DNA of 64,000 nucleotides from Martinezella tropici (GCF_008370325.1 NZ_VNIP01000006.1:558001-622000); one strand, 5' to 3'; positions 33,695-43,813 are shown, counted from the first letter of the stretch. Notes: generated by a model from the sequence alone, not told the origin. Program-made: numbers and translations.

Positions 33695-34627
33695 CTATTT
33701 GGCGACTTTCAGCTTCTGGGGAGAAACGAGCGCGCCGTATTCCCGAATGACCTTCGCCGCGATTTCGGCGGCGAAGCCGGCTGCGGCAACCGCGTCCTGA
33801 CGCTGCAGATAATGCGCCAGAAATGCGCCGTTGAAACTATCGCCGGCACTGGTGGTGTCGACGACCTTGGCGACCTTGACCGCGGGAACGAGCGTCTCGT
33901 CGGTGTCATCGCCGATGGTCGCACCTTCCGCACCATTCTTGACGACGACCATATTGGCGCCATGCTGCCGGTAGCGGCGAATGGTCGTGGCAATGGAATC
34001 GTCGCCGAAATGCACGGCCTCGTCGTCAAAGCTCGGCATGACCAGTGTTGCGGCGCGTGCGCCTTCCGCGATCATGGTGTGCATGGCGTCCAAGCTCGAC
34101 CACAGGCGCGGACGCAGGTTCGGGTCGAAGGCGACGAGCTTGCCGGCCGCCTTGGCGCGACGCAGTTCCGCCAGCAAAGTGAAGGCATCTTCGCGCGACA
34201 GGATCGCCAGCGTGATGCCGGAAAAATAGAGGACGTCGGATGCCTCGATTGCGATGCGCAAGGCGTCGCCGTCGGCGGCAAGCTGGCGGGCGGCGGAGCT
34301 GTCGCGCCAATAGCTGAAAGAGCGTTCGCCGTCCTTCAGATTGATCATGTAGAGGCCCGGTGTCTTGCCGCGAAGGCGGCGGATACTTGCCGTGCCGATG
34401 CCGGCGCCGGCCATGAAGGCGATCATTTCGTCTGACATGGCGTCGTCGCCGAGCGCGGTAAAATAGTCGATCGACCAGTCTTTCGGCAGACAGGCGCGGG
34501 CATACCAGGCAGTGTTGAAGGTATCACCGGCAAAGCCCTTGCGCAGGTGTCCGTCATCGGCCTGTGACAGTTCCACCATGCATTCGCCGATCGATAGAAA
34601 ACGTCCGCCCAAGACTTCCTCCTGCAT
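33695..34627 (-). CDS. kdgK: 2-keto-3-deoxygluconate kinase (PfkB family)
   Basis: A 310-residue ribokinase-family enzyme that phosphorylates 2-keto-3-deoxygluconate, feeding the Entner-Doudoroff trunk. The N-terminal FLSIGECMVELS and GGDTFN-like GFAGDTFNTAWYAR match KdgK, and the PfkB signature DTTSAGDSFNGAFLAHYL holds the catalytic aspartate (GAGD-type, here SAGD). It lies 83 bp downstream of the opp operon on the same strand and may receive read-through from it. Confidence 0.88.
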   Translation of the reverse strand: MQEEVLGGRFLSIGECMVELSQADDGHLRKGFAGDTFNTAWYARACLPKDWSIDYFTALGDDAMSDEMIAFMAGAGIGTASIRRLRGKTPGLYMINLKDGERSFSYWRDSSAARQLAADGDALRIAIEASDVLYFSGITLAILSREDAFTLLAELRRAKAAGKLVAFDPNLRPRLWSSLDAMHTMIAEGARAATLVMPSFDDEAVHFGDDSIATTIRRYRQHGANMVVVKNGAEGATIGDDTDETLVPAVKVAKVVDTTSAGDSFNGAFLAHYLQRQDAVAAAGFAAEIAAKVIREYGALVSPQKLKVAK

Positions 34628-34710
34628 TTGTCCTGGTGCTGCATACGCGCAAGCAGCGGTCGGAGCAAGGCGGACGGCGGCAGCCGCCGTCCACTTTTGC
34701 TGGATCTGCT

Positions 34711-35697
34711 TTACGGCCGATCCATGTGATAGCAGGCAGCCGTCTGGCCAGGGCGCACATGCTCGGTCGGCGGCATCTTCGTGCGGCAGACATCCGTCGC
34801 CTTCCAGCAGCGGGGCGAGAAGACGCAGCCTGGCGGTGGATTGAGCGGCGAGGGCGGGTCTCCCTGCAGGCGGATGCGCTCGCGGCCGCGCGCCAGCTTC
34901 GGGTCGGGGATGGGGGCGGCGGAGAACAATGCCTGCGTATAGGGATGAGCCGGATGGTCGAAGACCGTCGCGGCTTCGCCTGCTTCCACTACCTTGCCGA
35001 GATAGAGCACCAGCACATCGTCCGAGATCAGCCGCACGACGGAAAGATCGTGGCTGATGAAGATCAAGGTGAGGCCAAACTCCTTGCGCAGGCGGCGTAG
35101 CAGCGTGATGACCTGTCCCTGGATCGAGACATCGAGCGCCGAGACCGGTTCGTCGCAGATGATGAGCTTCGGCCGGGTGATGACGGCACGGGCGATACCG
35201 ATGCGCTGCGCCTGTCCGCCTGAGAACTCATGCGGATAGCGGTTGATCATCTCGGGAACGAGACCGACGGCGGCCATGATCTCGCGAACACGCTCCTGCC
35301 GCTGCGCGCGAGTCAGTTTCGGTTCGAAGACGGTCAGCGGCTCGGCAATGATGTCGCCGACGGTCATGCGTGGATCGAGCGAGGCAATCGGGTCCTGGAA
35401 GATGATCTGCATGTCGCGGCGCGCGGCACGCATCTCCTCCTCGGTGAGATCGAGCAGATTGCCGCCCTGCCAGAGAATGCGGCCTTTCTGCGCCCTGATC
35501 AGCCGCAGGATGGAGCGGCCGAGCGTTGACTTGCCGCAGCCGGACTCGCCGACAATGCCGAGCGTGCGGCCGGTCTTCAGCTCGAAGCTGACGTCGTTGA
35601 CCGCCGTCAGCACCAATGGCGGCTTGAAGAAGGATTTCGACGGCAGTTCGAATTCGGTGGTCAGATGTTCGACCTTCAGAAGGGTTTGTTCAGCCAT
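34711..35697 (-). CDS. oppF: Oligopeptide/dipeptide ABC transporter ATPase, second subunit
   Basis: A 328-residue ATPase with Walker A GESGCGKST near residue 56, signature SGGQAQRIGIA, Walker B LIICDEPVSALDVS and the C-terminal oligopeptide/dipeptide extension (NPPPGCVFSPRC...) with clustered cysteines. It is the last gene of the five-gene importer. The ATG at 35697 overlaps the oppD stop by 8 bp. Substrate class is inferred from the whole operon: peptides, or possibly opine-like compounds. Confidence 0.9.
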   Translation of the reverse strand: MAEQTLLKVEHLTTEFELPSKSFFKPPLVLTAVNDVSFELKTGRTLGIVGESGCGKSTLGRSILRLIRAQKGRILWQGGNLLDLTEEEMRAARRDMQIIFQDPIASLDPRMTVGDIIAEPLTVFEPKLTRAQRQERVREIMAAVGLVPEMINRYPHEFSGGQAQRIGIARAVITRPKLIICDEPVSALDVSIQGQVITLLRRLRKEFGLTLIFISHDLSVVRLISDDVLVLYLGKVVEAGEAATVFDHPAHPYTQALFSAAPIPDPKLARGRERIRLQGDPPSPLNPPPGCVFSPRCWKATDVCRTKMPPTEHVRPGQTAACYHMDRP

Positions 35698-36685
35698 GGA
35701 CGCGGCTCCGTTCCTGGTCAGCCGAAAGGGGATGGAAGCAGGCGGCGCAGCGACGCGGCGCGAGCGGATCGAGCGGCGGCGCGGCGTCCAGGCAGTCGTC
35801 CTGGACATGCGCGCAGCGCGGCGAGAAGGAGCAGCCGCGCGGCAGGTGCATCAGGTTCGGCGGGCGCCCGGGGATGACGGTTAGATCGTCGACATCCTGG
35901 TCGGGCCGTGGGATCGCGGCGTGGAGCGCTGCCGTATAGGGATGGGCCGGGCTCTCGAACAGCTCCTCGACCGGCGCCTCCTCGACGATGCGGCCGGCAT
36001 ACATGACGGCGACGCGATCGGCGAGGCCGGCAACGACGCCGAGGTCATGGGTGATCATGACGAGCGCCGTGTGCATTTCCGCCGTCAACTCGTTGAAGAG
36101 ATCAAGGATCTGCGCCTGGATCGTCACGTCGAGGGCCGTCGTCGGCTCGTCGGCGATGAGAAGCTTCGGCTTGGTGAGCAGCGCCATGGCGATGACGATG
36201 CGCTGGCGCATGCCGCCCGAAAGCTCATGCGGATACAAGTTGAAGCGGCGCGTCGGGTCAGGAATGCCGACGCGTTTCAACATATCGAGCGCCGCGGCCG
36301 AAGCCGCGCGCGCCGAAAGCCCTCCATGGACCTCGAGCTGCTCCGTCAGCTGCCGCGATATGCGCAGCGACGGATTGAGCGCTGTCATCGGGTCCTGGAA
36401 GACCATGGCCATGTCCTTGCCGCGCACATGGTCGAGTTCGCGCGGTTTCAGCGTCAGCAGGTCCTTGCCGTCGAGCAGCGCCTGGCCGCTGGTGCGGCCG
36501 TTCTTGGCGAGCAGGCCCATCAGGCCAAGGAAGGTCTGGCTCTTGCCGGAGCCGGATTCACCGACGATGGCAACGCGCTCGCCACGGCCGATCTTGAGGT
36601 TCATTTTCGAGACGGCCGCCACCTCGCCTTCCGGCGTGCGGAAGGTGATGGAGTAGTCTTTCAGTTCGAGAAGTGTTTCTGTCAT
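35690..36685 (-). CDS. oppD: Oligopeptide/dipeptide ABC transporter ATPase, first subunit
   Basis: A 331-residue OppD-type ATPase: Walker A GESGSGKSQ, in which the usual Thr/Ser after GK is Ser, signature SGGMRQRIVIAMAL, Walker B LLIADEPTTALDV, and the C-terminal peptide-transporter extension LPRGCSFSPRC. It pairs with OppF to energise the OppBC channel. The start at 36685 lies 1 bp after the oppC stop. Confidence 0.9.
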   Translation of the reverse strand: MTETLLELKDYSITFRTPEGEVAAVSKMNLKIGRGERVAIVGESGSGKSQTFLGLMGLLAKNGRTSGQALLDGKDLLTLKPRELDHVRGKDMAMVFQDPMTALNPSLRISRQLTEQLEVHGGLSARAASAAALDMLKRVGIPDPTRRFNLYPHELSGGMRQRIVIAMALLTKPKLLIADEPTTALDVTIQAQILDLFNELTAEMHTALVMITHDLGVVAGLADRVAVMYAGRIVEEAPVEELFESPAHPYTAALHAAIPRPDQDVDDLTVIPGRPPNLMHLPRGCSFSPRCAHVQDDCLDAAPPLDPLAPRRCAACFHPLSADQERSRVHG

Positions 36686-36686
36686 G

Positions 36687-37604
36687 TCAGCGATCCTTCG
36701 GATCGAAAGCGTCGCGCAGGCCATCGCCGATGAAGAGCAGGCTCATCAGCAGCGCGACCAGGAAACCGGCCGGGAAAAACAGCAGCCAAGGCGTCGTCTC
36801 CATGCCGGCCGAACCTTCGGCAATCAGCGTGCCGAGAGATGTCAGCGGCTCCTGAACGCCGAAGCCGAGATAGGAGAGGAAGCTTTCCGTCGCGATGATT
36901 TCCGGGATGGTGAGCGTCGCATAGATGACCACCGGACCGACGAGATTCGGCACGATGTGCTTGAGGATGATCTTGAACGACCGCTGGCCGGAGGCCCGCG
37001 CCGCCTCGATGAATTCCCGTTGCTTGATCGACAAGGTCTGACCGCGCACGATACGGGCCATCGTCAGCCATTCGAGCGCGCCGATCGCCGCAAACAGCAG
37101 ATAGACGTTACGGCCGAAGATCACCATCAGCAGGATGACGAAGAGGACGTAGGGCAGGGCGTACATGATATCGACGAAGCGCATCATGACCGCATCGACA
37201 CGGCCGCCGAAATAGCCAGCGACGGCGCCATAGAGCACGCCGATGACAACCGAGACGAGGGTCGCGACAAGCGCGACGGTCAGCGAAACGCGGGTGCCGT
37301 AAAGCGTACGCGCCAGCAGGTCGCGGCCATTGCCATCGGTGCCGAAATAGTGGCCGGCGGCGAAGTCCGGAGGACCGCGGAAGGAGGTCCAGTCCGGATC
37401 CTCGTAGTTGAAGGGCAGGAAATACGGACCGAATATGGCGACCAGAACCAGCACTGAGAGTACGATCAGCGAAAGTGCCGCGGCCTTGTTGCGGAGCAGG
37501 CGACGCATCGCGTCACCTGTGAGGGAACGCCCCTTGGGTGCGAGCCCTTCTGCCGAAAGCAATTCCGCTTCCAGCAATTCTCTCTTGGCGGAATTGAGGA
37601 TCAT
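36687..37604 (-). CDS. oppC: Oligopeptide ABC transporter permease OppC-type
   Basis: A 305-residue inner-membrane permease. A cytoplasmic N-terminus of about 40 residues precedes the first helix (LSLIVLSVLVLVAIFGPYF), a periplasmic loop has YFGTDGNGRDLLARTLYGTR, and the EAA loop EAARASGQRSFKIILKHIVPN contacts the ATPases. The family is the DppC/OppC type. Its start overlaps the oppB stop by 4 bp. Confidence 0.92.
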   Translation of the reverse strand: MILNSAKRELLEAELLSAEGLAPKGRSLTGDAMRRLLRNKAAALSLIVLSVLVLVAIFGPYFLPFNYEDPDWTSFRGPPDFAAGHYFGTDGNGRDLLARTLYGTRVSLTVALVATLVSVVIGVLYGAVAGYFGGRVDAVMMRFVDIMYALPYVLFVILLMVIFGRNVYLLFAAIGALEWLTMARIVRGQTLSIKQREFIEAARASGQRSFKIILKHIVPNLVGPVVIYATLTIPEIIATESFLSYLGFGVQEPLTSLGTLIAEGSAGMETTPWLLFFPAGFLVALLMSLLFIGDGLRDAFDPKDR

Positions 37605-38524
37605 CGCATTCTCACTTTCGGGTCGAGCCAGGCATAGGCAATGTCGACCAGCAGGTTGAGGACCACGATCAGGACCATATAGAAAATGACCGTGCCGAGG
37701 ACCATGCCGTAATCGCGGTTGAGCGCAGCGCCGACGAAGTAGCGGCCGACGCCGGGGAGGCCGAAAATGCTTTCGACAACCAGCGAACCGGTGAGGAGAT
37801 AGCTGGCCGCCGGTCCGAGATAGGAGACGACGGGCATCATCGCCGGCTTCAACGCATGCCGCATCACGGTCAGCCGCGGGCCGATACCCTTGGCCTTGGC
37901 GGTGCGGATGAAGTTCTGGCCCATCACCTCGATCATGGAGCCGCGCATCAGGCGCGAGATGCGCGCCGCATGCGGCAGCGTCAGGACGATGATGGGCAGG
38001 ATCAGGAACTTGAACGAGCCATCGCCCCAGCCGCCGACCGGCAGCCAGCCGAGCGTGTTGCCGAAGACGAGCTGAAGGATCGGGGCGATCAGGAAGCTAG
38101 GCATGACAAGGCCGATAAGGAGGCCGCCGCCCAGCCAGTAATCGGCCGCGCGATTCTGATAGAGCGCCCCAAGACAGCCTATGAAGATGCCGACGACAGT
38201 CGCAAGCACGAAGGCGGAGCCGCCGATCGTCAGCGTGTAAGGGAAGCCGGACATGATTTGTTGGGTGACGGTGAAATCCTGGTTGGCGAAGGAGGGGCCA
38301 AGGTCGCCCTTCATGACGTCGCCGACATAGATCAGGTATTGCTCAACCAGAGGCTTATCGAGGTTGTAGTGAGCCGCAAGGTTGGCTTTGACTTCCGGCG
38401 GCAATGGCCTTTCGCCATCGAAGGGGCCGCCGGGAGCGAGGCGCAGAATGAAAAAACACACTGTCACGGCAATCCACAGAACGGGAATTGTCGACAGCAA
38501 ACGACGGAGAGCATAGCCAAACAT
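37601..38524 (-). CDS. oppB: Oligopeptide ABC transporter permease OppB-type
   Basis: A 307-residue permease with six helices, beginning with the OppB signature RRLLSTIPVLWIAVTVCFF and RLAPGGPFDGERPLPPEV. The EAA loop RTAKAKGIGPRLTVMRHALK precedes the last helices. The ATG at 38524 is chosen over the 38575 start, which would lie inside a 13-bp stem-loop separating it from oppA. Confidence 0.92.
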   Translation of the reverse strand: MFGYALRRLLSTIPVLWIAVTVCFFILRLAPGGPFDGERPLPPEVKANLAAHYNLDKPLVEQYLIYVGDVMKGDLGPSFANQDFTVTQQIMSGFPYTLTIGGSAFVLATVVGIFIGCLGALYQNRAADYWLGGGLLIGLVMPSFLIAPILQLVFGNTLGWLPVGGWGDGSFKFLILPIIVLTLPHAARISRLMRGSMIEVMGQNFIRTAKAKGIGPRLTVMRHALKPAMMPVVSYLGPAASYLLTGSLVVESIFGLPGVGRYFVGAALNRDYGMVLGTVIFYMVLIVVLNLLVDIAYAWLDPKVRMR

Positions 38525-38534
38525 GATTTTAGAC

Positions 38535-38566
38535 GGCTCCCTCCCGGTTGTGTCCGGGAGGGAGCC
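38535..38566 (-). terminator. Intercistronic hairpin between oppA and oppB
   Basis: Thirteen-base perfect arms (GGCTCCCTCCCGG and complement) with loop TTGTGT lie 9 bp after the oppA stop and 10 bp before the oppB start. Without a U-tract it likely protects the oppA 3' end and lowers downstream expression, giving binding protein in excess over the membrane complex. Confidence 0.7.
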
Positions 38567-38575
38567 TGTTCCCAA

Positions 38576-40156
38576 TTATTCTTTGACCGACAGCCAGCGC
38601 GTGCGATGGATGTCCTGGATATTGTCGACGAAGCCCTGGACCTTCGGGGCGACGATGTTCTGGGAAACGTAGTAGTAGATCGGGATCGCGGCGCTGTCGT
38701 CGAGGGCCAGCTGTTCGGCCTTCTTGTAGATTTCGGCGCGCTTCTTCAGATCAATTTCTTCGTTGCCCTGCTTGATCAGAGCATCGTAGTCCTTGTTGCT
38801 CCAACGGCCGTAGTTCATTTCGACGCCGGTGGAGAGCAGGTTCAGGAAGTTGATCGGGTCATTGTAGTCGGCAAGCCAGCCGGCACGGCCGATCTGTACC
38901 TCGCCGCGCTGCATTTCATCGTAATGCACCTTGGTTTCGGTGTTGTAGAGCTCGATATCGACGCCAAGCGGCTTCCACATGGCGGCGATCGCGACGGCGA
39001 TGCGCTTGTGGTTGTCATTGGTGTTGTAACGAAGCTGAGCCTTCAGCGGATGATCGGGGCCGAAGCCGGCTTCCTTCAAGAGCTTCTTGGCCTCTTCGAC
39101 CTTCTGCTTGTAGGGCTCGTCCTTCCAGCTGACATAGGCCGGCTCGCCATAGTTGGCCGTGCCCGGCGGGACCCAGGAATACATCGGCAGTTCGCCGGTG
39201 CCGAGGATCTTCGGGCCGATGACCTCGCGGTTGACGGCCAGGGAGAGAGCCTGGCGGACGCGCTTGTCGTTGAAGGGCGGCTTGGTGGCATTCATGACGT
39301 AATAGTAGGTGCCAAGGAACGGCACGACATGCGCCTGGCCGGGAAGGTTCTTCTGGATCCACTCATACTGATCGGCGGGGAAAGAGGTCAGGATATCGAA
39401 TTCGCCTGCACGGTAGCGCTTCAGGGCGGCGGCCTGGTCTTCCAGCGTGTAGTAGTTGACGTTGTCGATCTTGATGTCCTTGGCGCCGTAATACTGGTCA
39501 CTCTTGACCATGCTGACATGCGAACCAGGCACCCATTCGGTCGGCTTGTACGGGCCGTTGGTGACGATATTGCCGATCTTGACCCATTGGTCGCCCTTGG
39601 CTTCCACGACATGCTTCGGCAGTGGATAGGCCGTGTAGTGCATCAGGGCGTTGAGGAAGTAAGGCGTCGGGTTTTCAAGCGTGATTTCCAGCGTCTTGTC
39701 GTCGATCGCCTTGACGCCCAGCTGGGTCGGATCCTTGATCTCGCCCTTGTTGATTTTTTCCGCGTTCCTGATCGTATATTGCAGATAGGCGTATTGCGCG
39801 GCGGTCTTCGGATCCATCAGGCGCTGGAAAGCAAAGACGAAGTCCTGAGCCGTCACCGGTTGGCCATCGGACCACTTGATGCCGTCGCGAAGCTTGAAGG
39901 TATAAACCTTCTGGTCGGGCGAAATGGTCCAGCTTGCAGCCTGGCCGGGAATTGGGTTGTCCTTGGGATCTTCGGTCACAAGCCCTTCGAAGATATCGCC
40001 GTCGATGCGGTTCTCCCAATCGCCGGAAATTTTTTGCGGATCGAGCGAAGTCGGGTCGCCACCATTGTGGATATTGAGGGTCGCGGCATGCGCGGAAACG
40101 CTCAATATCGTGCTGACAAAAGCCGCAGCGATAAATTTTCTGGTGATATGTGCCAT
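38576..40156 (-). CDS. oppA: Oligopeptide ABC transporter substrate-binding protein
   Basis: A 526-residue periplasmic binding protein of the SBP_bac_5 class. The signal peptide is about 24 residues (MAHITRKFIAAAFVSTIL..., cut after AHA). The core starts TLNIHNGGDPTSLDPQKISG, the family's conserved opening, and continues with LRDGIKWSDGQPVTAQDFVFAFQ, typical of OppA/MppA. The ATG at 40156 gives the best signal peptide; a GTG lies 12 bases further up. First gene of oppABCDF; a palindromic operator candidate lies 62 bp upstream. Confidence 0.92.
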   Translation of the reverse strand: MAHITRKFIAAAFVSTILSVSAHAATLNIHNGGDPTSLDPQKISGDWENRIDGDIFEGLVTEDPKDNPIPGQAASWTISPDQKVYTFKLRDGIKWSDGQPVTAQDFVFAFQRLMDPKTAAQYAYLQYTIRNAEKINKGEIKDPTQLGVKAIDDKTLEITLENPTPYFLNALMHYTAYPLPKHVVEAKGDQWVKIGNIVTNGPYKPTEWVPGSHVSMVKSDQYYGAKDIKIDNVNYYTLEDQAAALKRYRAGEFDILTSFPADQYEWIQKNLPGQAHVVPFLGTYYYVMNATKPPFNDKRVRQALSLAVNREVIGPKILGTGELPMYSWVPPGTANYGEPAYVSWKDEPYKQKVEEAKKLLKEAGFGPDHPLKAQLRYNTNDNHKRIAVAIAAMWKPLGVDIELYNTETKVHYDEMQRGEVQIGRAGWLADYNDPINFLNLLSTGVEMNYGRWSNKDYDALIKQGNEEIDLKKRAEIYKKAEQLALDDSAAIPIYYYVSQNIVAPKVQGFVDNIQDIHRTRWLSVKE

Positions 40157-40217
40157 GTGTTTTCCCACTTTCTGGAGTTCTTGTCCTTGTTTTACAAGGG
40201 TGTTTTTGATCCGCAGG

Positions 40218-40237
40218 TGACCTGTACGTGCAGGTCA
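40218..40237. promoter_or_regulatory. Near-perfect 20-bp palindrome upstream of oppA
   Basis: The sequence TGACCTGTACGTGCAGGTCA pairs at 9 of 10 positions per arm. It lies 62 bp from the oppA start and 211 bp from the alpha-glucosidase start in their shared divergent promoter region, consistent with an operator for a dimeric repressor. The regulator is unknown. Confidence 0.5.
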
Positions 40238-40447
40238 ATGCGCGAAGTTATCGAAAGCGACGTCGCTTTCAAGCCCCTAAAAGACGCAGGAGCTTCGTGT
40301 GTGAACTTTCATATTGATAATTCTCTAAAATTGATACCGCGAATTTACCCGCCCAGGTAGCCGAGTTTGCCATACGGCTGATTGCAGCTTGCCGCTTGCG
40401 GCGGAGTGTGCAAACTGAGGAGGCTGGTGCGATATCGAGGCTGTTTG

Positions 40448-42094
40448 ATGAAATCGACGAATAAAGCGGCGGGAGCCGACTGGTGGCGCGGAGCCGTGAT
40501 TTATCAGGTCTACCCGCGGTCGTTTCAGGATACGGATGCCAACGGGCTCGGCGACATCAAGGGAATTGCCCGCCGCCTGCCTCATATTGCCGCACTGGGT
40601 GTCGATGCGATCTGGCTGGCGCCGTTCTTCACCTCGCCGATGGCCGATATGGGCTATGACGTCGCCGATTATTGCGACGTCGATCCGATCTTCGGCACGC
40701 TTGCCGATTTCGACGAGATGATGGCGGCAGCGCATGAGTTGGGGCTAAAGGTCATCATCGACCAGGTCATCTCGCATACGTCGGACCGGCATTCCTGGTT
40801 CGTGGAGAGCCGGGCGAGCCGCGACAATCCCAAGGCGGACTGGTATGTCTGGGCCGATCCGAAGCCGGACGGCACGGCGCCGAACAACTGGCTGTCGATC
40901 TTCGGCGGCCCTGGCTGGGAATGGGATGGCGTGCGCCGGCAATATTACCAGCACAATTTCCTTACCTCGCAGCCGGACCTGAACTTCCATAATCCGGAGG
41001 TTCAGGATGCGGTGCTGGCGGCGGTGAAATTCTGGCTCGACCGCGGCGTCGACGGCTTCCGCCTGGACACGGTCAATTACTATTTCTGCGACAAGAAGCT
41101 TCGGGACAATCCGCCGGCGCTCGTCGCAACGGGCGGGCTCGATGCCCCCGAGAGCAATCCTTATGGGATGCAGAACCATCTCTATGACAAGACGCAGCCG
41201 GAGAATATCGGCTTCCTGAAGCGGTTCCGTGCATTGCTCGACCAATATGAGGATCGCGCGACCGTCGGCGAAGTGGGGGATGGTGCGCGCTCGCTGCAGA
41301 CCGTGGCCGCCTATACCAGCGGCGGCGACAAGCTGCATATGTGCTATACCTTCGACCTGCTGGGGCCGGATTTCACCCCGGCGCATTTCCGCCGCTGTGT
41401 CGGCGATTTTCAGGATAATGTCGTCGATGGCTGGGTCTGCTGGGCTTTCTCCAACCATGACGTCAAACGCCATGTCAGCCGCTTTGCCGAGACGGAGGAA
41501 GAGCAGCCGCGCGTTGCGAAGCTTGCGATCGCGCTGCTATCAACCCTTCGCGGCTCGATCTGCCTCTATCAGGGCGAAGAGCTCGGCTTGCCCGAGGCGG
41601 AGCTCGCCTTTGAGGATCTGCGCGATCCTTACGGCATTCGCTTCTGGCCGGCCTTCAAGGGACGCGACGGCTGCCGCACGCCGATGCCCTGGGAAGCCAG
41701 CCGCGCCCATGCCGGCTTTACCACCGCCGACAAATCGTGGCTGCCGGTTCCCTATCAGCATGCAGCGCTTGCCGTCGACAAGCAGGAGGCGGACGAAGAT
41801 TCCGTGCTGCATCACTACCGGCAGACGCTGGCCTTCCGCGCAGAGCATGCCGCCCTGCGCGACGGCGACATGATCTTCCTCGACACCAAGGAAGATGTTC
41901 TTGCCTTCACGCGTTCCAAGGGCGACGAGACGCTGCTGTTCGTCTTCAATCTTTCCCGCAAGCCGGTGAAGGTCGCTTTGCCGCAGGACATCAAGCTCGG
42001 CAAGACCATCGCCATGCCGGGTTTCACCACCGCCGATGCGGGATCGACGGTGGCGCTTGCAGCACTGGACGTCTATTGCGGCAAGCTCGCCTGA
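40448..42094 (+). CDS. Alpha-glucosidase, GH13 family (AglA-like)
   Basis: A 548-residue cytoplasmic GH13 enzyme that releases glucose from short alpha-glucosides. Catalytic triad contexts are present: nucleophile Asp in DGFRLDTVNYY, acid/base Glu in TVGEVGD and the transition-state Asp in AFSNHDVKR. The opening WWRGAVIYQVYPRSFQDTDANGLGD is standard for oligo-1,6-glucosidase/trehalulose-type enzymes. No agl transporter genes are adjacent. The ATG at 40448 follows no strong ribosome binding site; its stop abuts the ade stop with no spacer. Confidence 0.9.
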   Translation: MKSTNKAAGADWWRGAVIYQVYPRSFQDTDANGLGDIKGIARRLPHIAALGVDAIWLAPFFTSPMADMGYDVADYCDVDPIFGTLADFDEMMAAAHELGLKVIIDQVISHTSDRHSWFVESRASRDNPKADWYVWADPKPDGTAPNNWLSIFGGPGWEWDGVRRQYYQHNFLTSQPDLNFHNPEVQDAVLAAVKFWLDRGVDGFRLDTVNYYFCDKKLRDNPPALVATGGLDAPESNPYGMQNHLYDKTQPENIGFLKRFRALLDQYEDRATVGEVGDGARSLQTVAAYTSGGDKLHMCYTFDLLGPDFTPAHFRRCVGDFQDNVVDGWVCWAFSNHDVKRHVSRFAETEEEQPRVAKLAIALLSTLRGSICLYQGEELGLPEAELAFEDLRDPYGIRFWPAFKGRDGCRTPMPWEASRAHAGFTTADKSWLPVPYQHAALAVDKQEADEDSVLHHYRQTLAFRAEHAALRDGDMIFLDTKEDVLAFTRSKGDETLLFVFNLSRKPVKVALPQDIKLGKTIAMPGFTTADAGSTVALAALDVYCGKLA

Positions 42095-43792
42095 TCACCC
42101 GATCAGCATGAACTTGTCGACATCGACAAGGCCCCGGTCCGATATCTTCAGATGCGGGATGACGGGCAGGGGCAGGAAGGCAAGCTGCAGGAAGGGCTCT
42201 TCCAGCGTCGCGCCCAGGGCATAGGCCGCCTGGCGCAAATGGTGCAGCGTATCGCGCACGTTTTCATAGGGCTCCAGGCTCATCAGCCCGGCGATGGGGA
42301 GCGCGATCTCGCCGGTGACGGCGCCATCCTCGACGACGACGAAGCCGCCATTGATCTCGCTCAGGCGATTGGCGGCAAGCGCCATGTCGTCCTCGTTGAC
42401 GCCGACGACGCAGATATTGTGGCTGTCATGGCCGACGGTGGAGGCGATCGCGCCCTTCTTCAGCCCGAAACCCTGGACGAAGCCGTTGGCGTGGTTGCCG
42501 TTCTTGCCATGCCGTTCAATGACAGCGACCTTGATGATATCGTTGCCGAGGTCGATATCGGTCTGATTGCCCTTGGCGGGCAGGTGATGGCGGCGATGTT
42601 CGGTGATGATCTTGCCTGGTGTCACGCCGATGACGGAACTTTCACCCTCGCTGACCGGCACGCCGAAGTCGGCCGCGTTGATCGGGCGGGCCTTGACGCT
42701 GTCGAGGCCGACGGCGGCGACGGAATTGCGGGTTGCGAAGAGCTCGGCCGTCACCTTTCTGCCGGCGGAAAAGACGATCTCGGCCTTGCAGTTCTCGAGG
42801 CTGTCGATGACGACGAGATCGGCGCGCCAGCCGGGCGCCACCAGGCCGCGATCGCGCAGGCCGAAGGCGTGGGCGGCGGAGATTGACGCGGCGCGATAGA
42901 TCGCCAGCGGCTCGACACCATGGGCGATCGCCGTGCGGATCATGTAATCGAGGTGACCCTGTTCGGCGATATCGAGCGGATTGCGGTCGTCTGTGCACAG
43001 CGCCAGGTAAGGTGACAGGCGCTCCGTGATAACAGGCATCAGCGCGTGCAGGTCCTTGGAGACGGAGCCTTCTCGCACCAGCACATGCATGCCCTTGCGG
43101 ATTTTTTCCAGCGCCTCTTCTGCCGTGGTCGATTCATGCTCCGTGCGGATGCCGGCCGAGAGGTAACCGTTGAGGTCGTTGCCGCGCAGCAGCGGCGCAT
43201 GGCCGTCGATATGGCTGCCCTGGAAGGCTTCGAGCTTCGCCATGCAGACGGGATCCTTGTGGATTACCCCGGGAAAGTTCATGAATTCGGCAAGGCCGAT
43301 CACCTGCGGATGGTTGCGGAAGGGCAGGAGCTTCTCGATCGGCAGATCGGCGCCGGAGGTTTCCAGATGCGTTGCCGGCACGCAGGAGGAAAGCTGGACG
43401 CGGATATCCATGATGGTTTCCAGCGAACAGTCGAGGAAGTAGCGAATGCCTTCGGTGCCGAGCACATTGGCGATCTCATGCGGATCGCAGATGACTGTGG
43501 TCACGCCGTAGGGCAGGACGCAGCGGTCGAATTCGAGCGGGGTCACCAGCGAGGATTCGATGTGGAGGTGCGTGTCGATGAAGCCCGGCACGACGATGCG
43601 GCCGGCAATATCGATCTCTTCCCGACCCTGATAATCGCCGCAGGTGCCGACGATACGGTCGCCGCAGATGGCGATATCCGAGGCAACCAGCTCTCCCGTC
43701 ACCAGATCGAAGAAGCGTCCGTTCTTGAGAACGATATCCGCAGGCTCCCGGCCGACGCCCTGGTCGATATAGCGTTCGAGTTTGGTGGTCAT
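42095..43792 (-). CDS. ade: Adenine deaminase
   Basis: A 565-residue amidohydrolase that deaminates adenine to hypoxanthine, a feeder for XdhAB. Metal motif [17 protein letters not shown] is at about residue 75, followed by [18 protein letters not shown] and [10 protein letters not shown]. The C-terminal [19 protein letters not shown] segment is diagnostic of Ade rather than guanine deaminase. Of three starts (43807, 43798, 43792) the last has a GAGGA at proper spacing. Its 5' leader holds a complex hairpin. Confidence 0.93.
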   Translation of the reverse strand: MTTKLERYIDQGVGREPADIVLKNGRFFDLVTGELVASDIAICGDRIVGTCGDYQGREEIDIAGRIVVPGFIDTHLHIESSLVTPLEFDRCVLPYGVTTVICDPHEIANVLGTEGIRYFLDCSLETIMDIRVQLSSCVPATHLETSGADLPIEKLLPFRNHPQVIGLAEFMNFPGVIHKDPVCMAKLEAFQGSHIDGHAPLLRGNDLNGYLSAGIRTEHESTTAEEALEKIRKGMHVLVREGSVSKDLHALMPVITERLSPYLALCTDDRNPLDIAEQGHLDYMIRTAIAHGVEPLAIYRAASISAAHAFGLRDRGLVAPGWRADLVVIDSLENCKAEIVFSAGRKVTAELFATRNSVAAVGLDSVKARPINAADFGVPVSEGESSVIGVTPGKIITEHRRHHLPAKGNQTDIDLGNDIIKVAVIERHGKNGNHANGFVQGFGLKKGAIASTVGHDSHNICVVGVNEDDMALAANRLSEINGGFVVVEDGAVTGEIALPIAGLMSLEPYENVRDTLHHLRQAAYALGATLEEPFLQLAFLPLPVIPHLKISDRGLVDVDKFMLIG

Positions 43793-43813
43793 GTTCATTC
43801 CTCGCATATGGAT

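Noticed and set aside
37856..40360. An 834-codon open frame on the plus strand opposite oppB and oppA
   Set aside because: Both opp genes are clearly real on the minus strand; the antisense product matches no family and spans an intercistronic hairpin.
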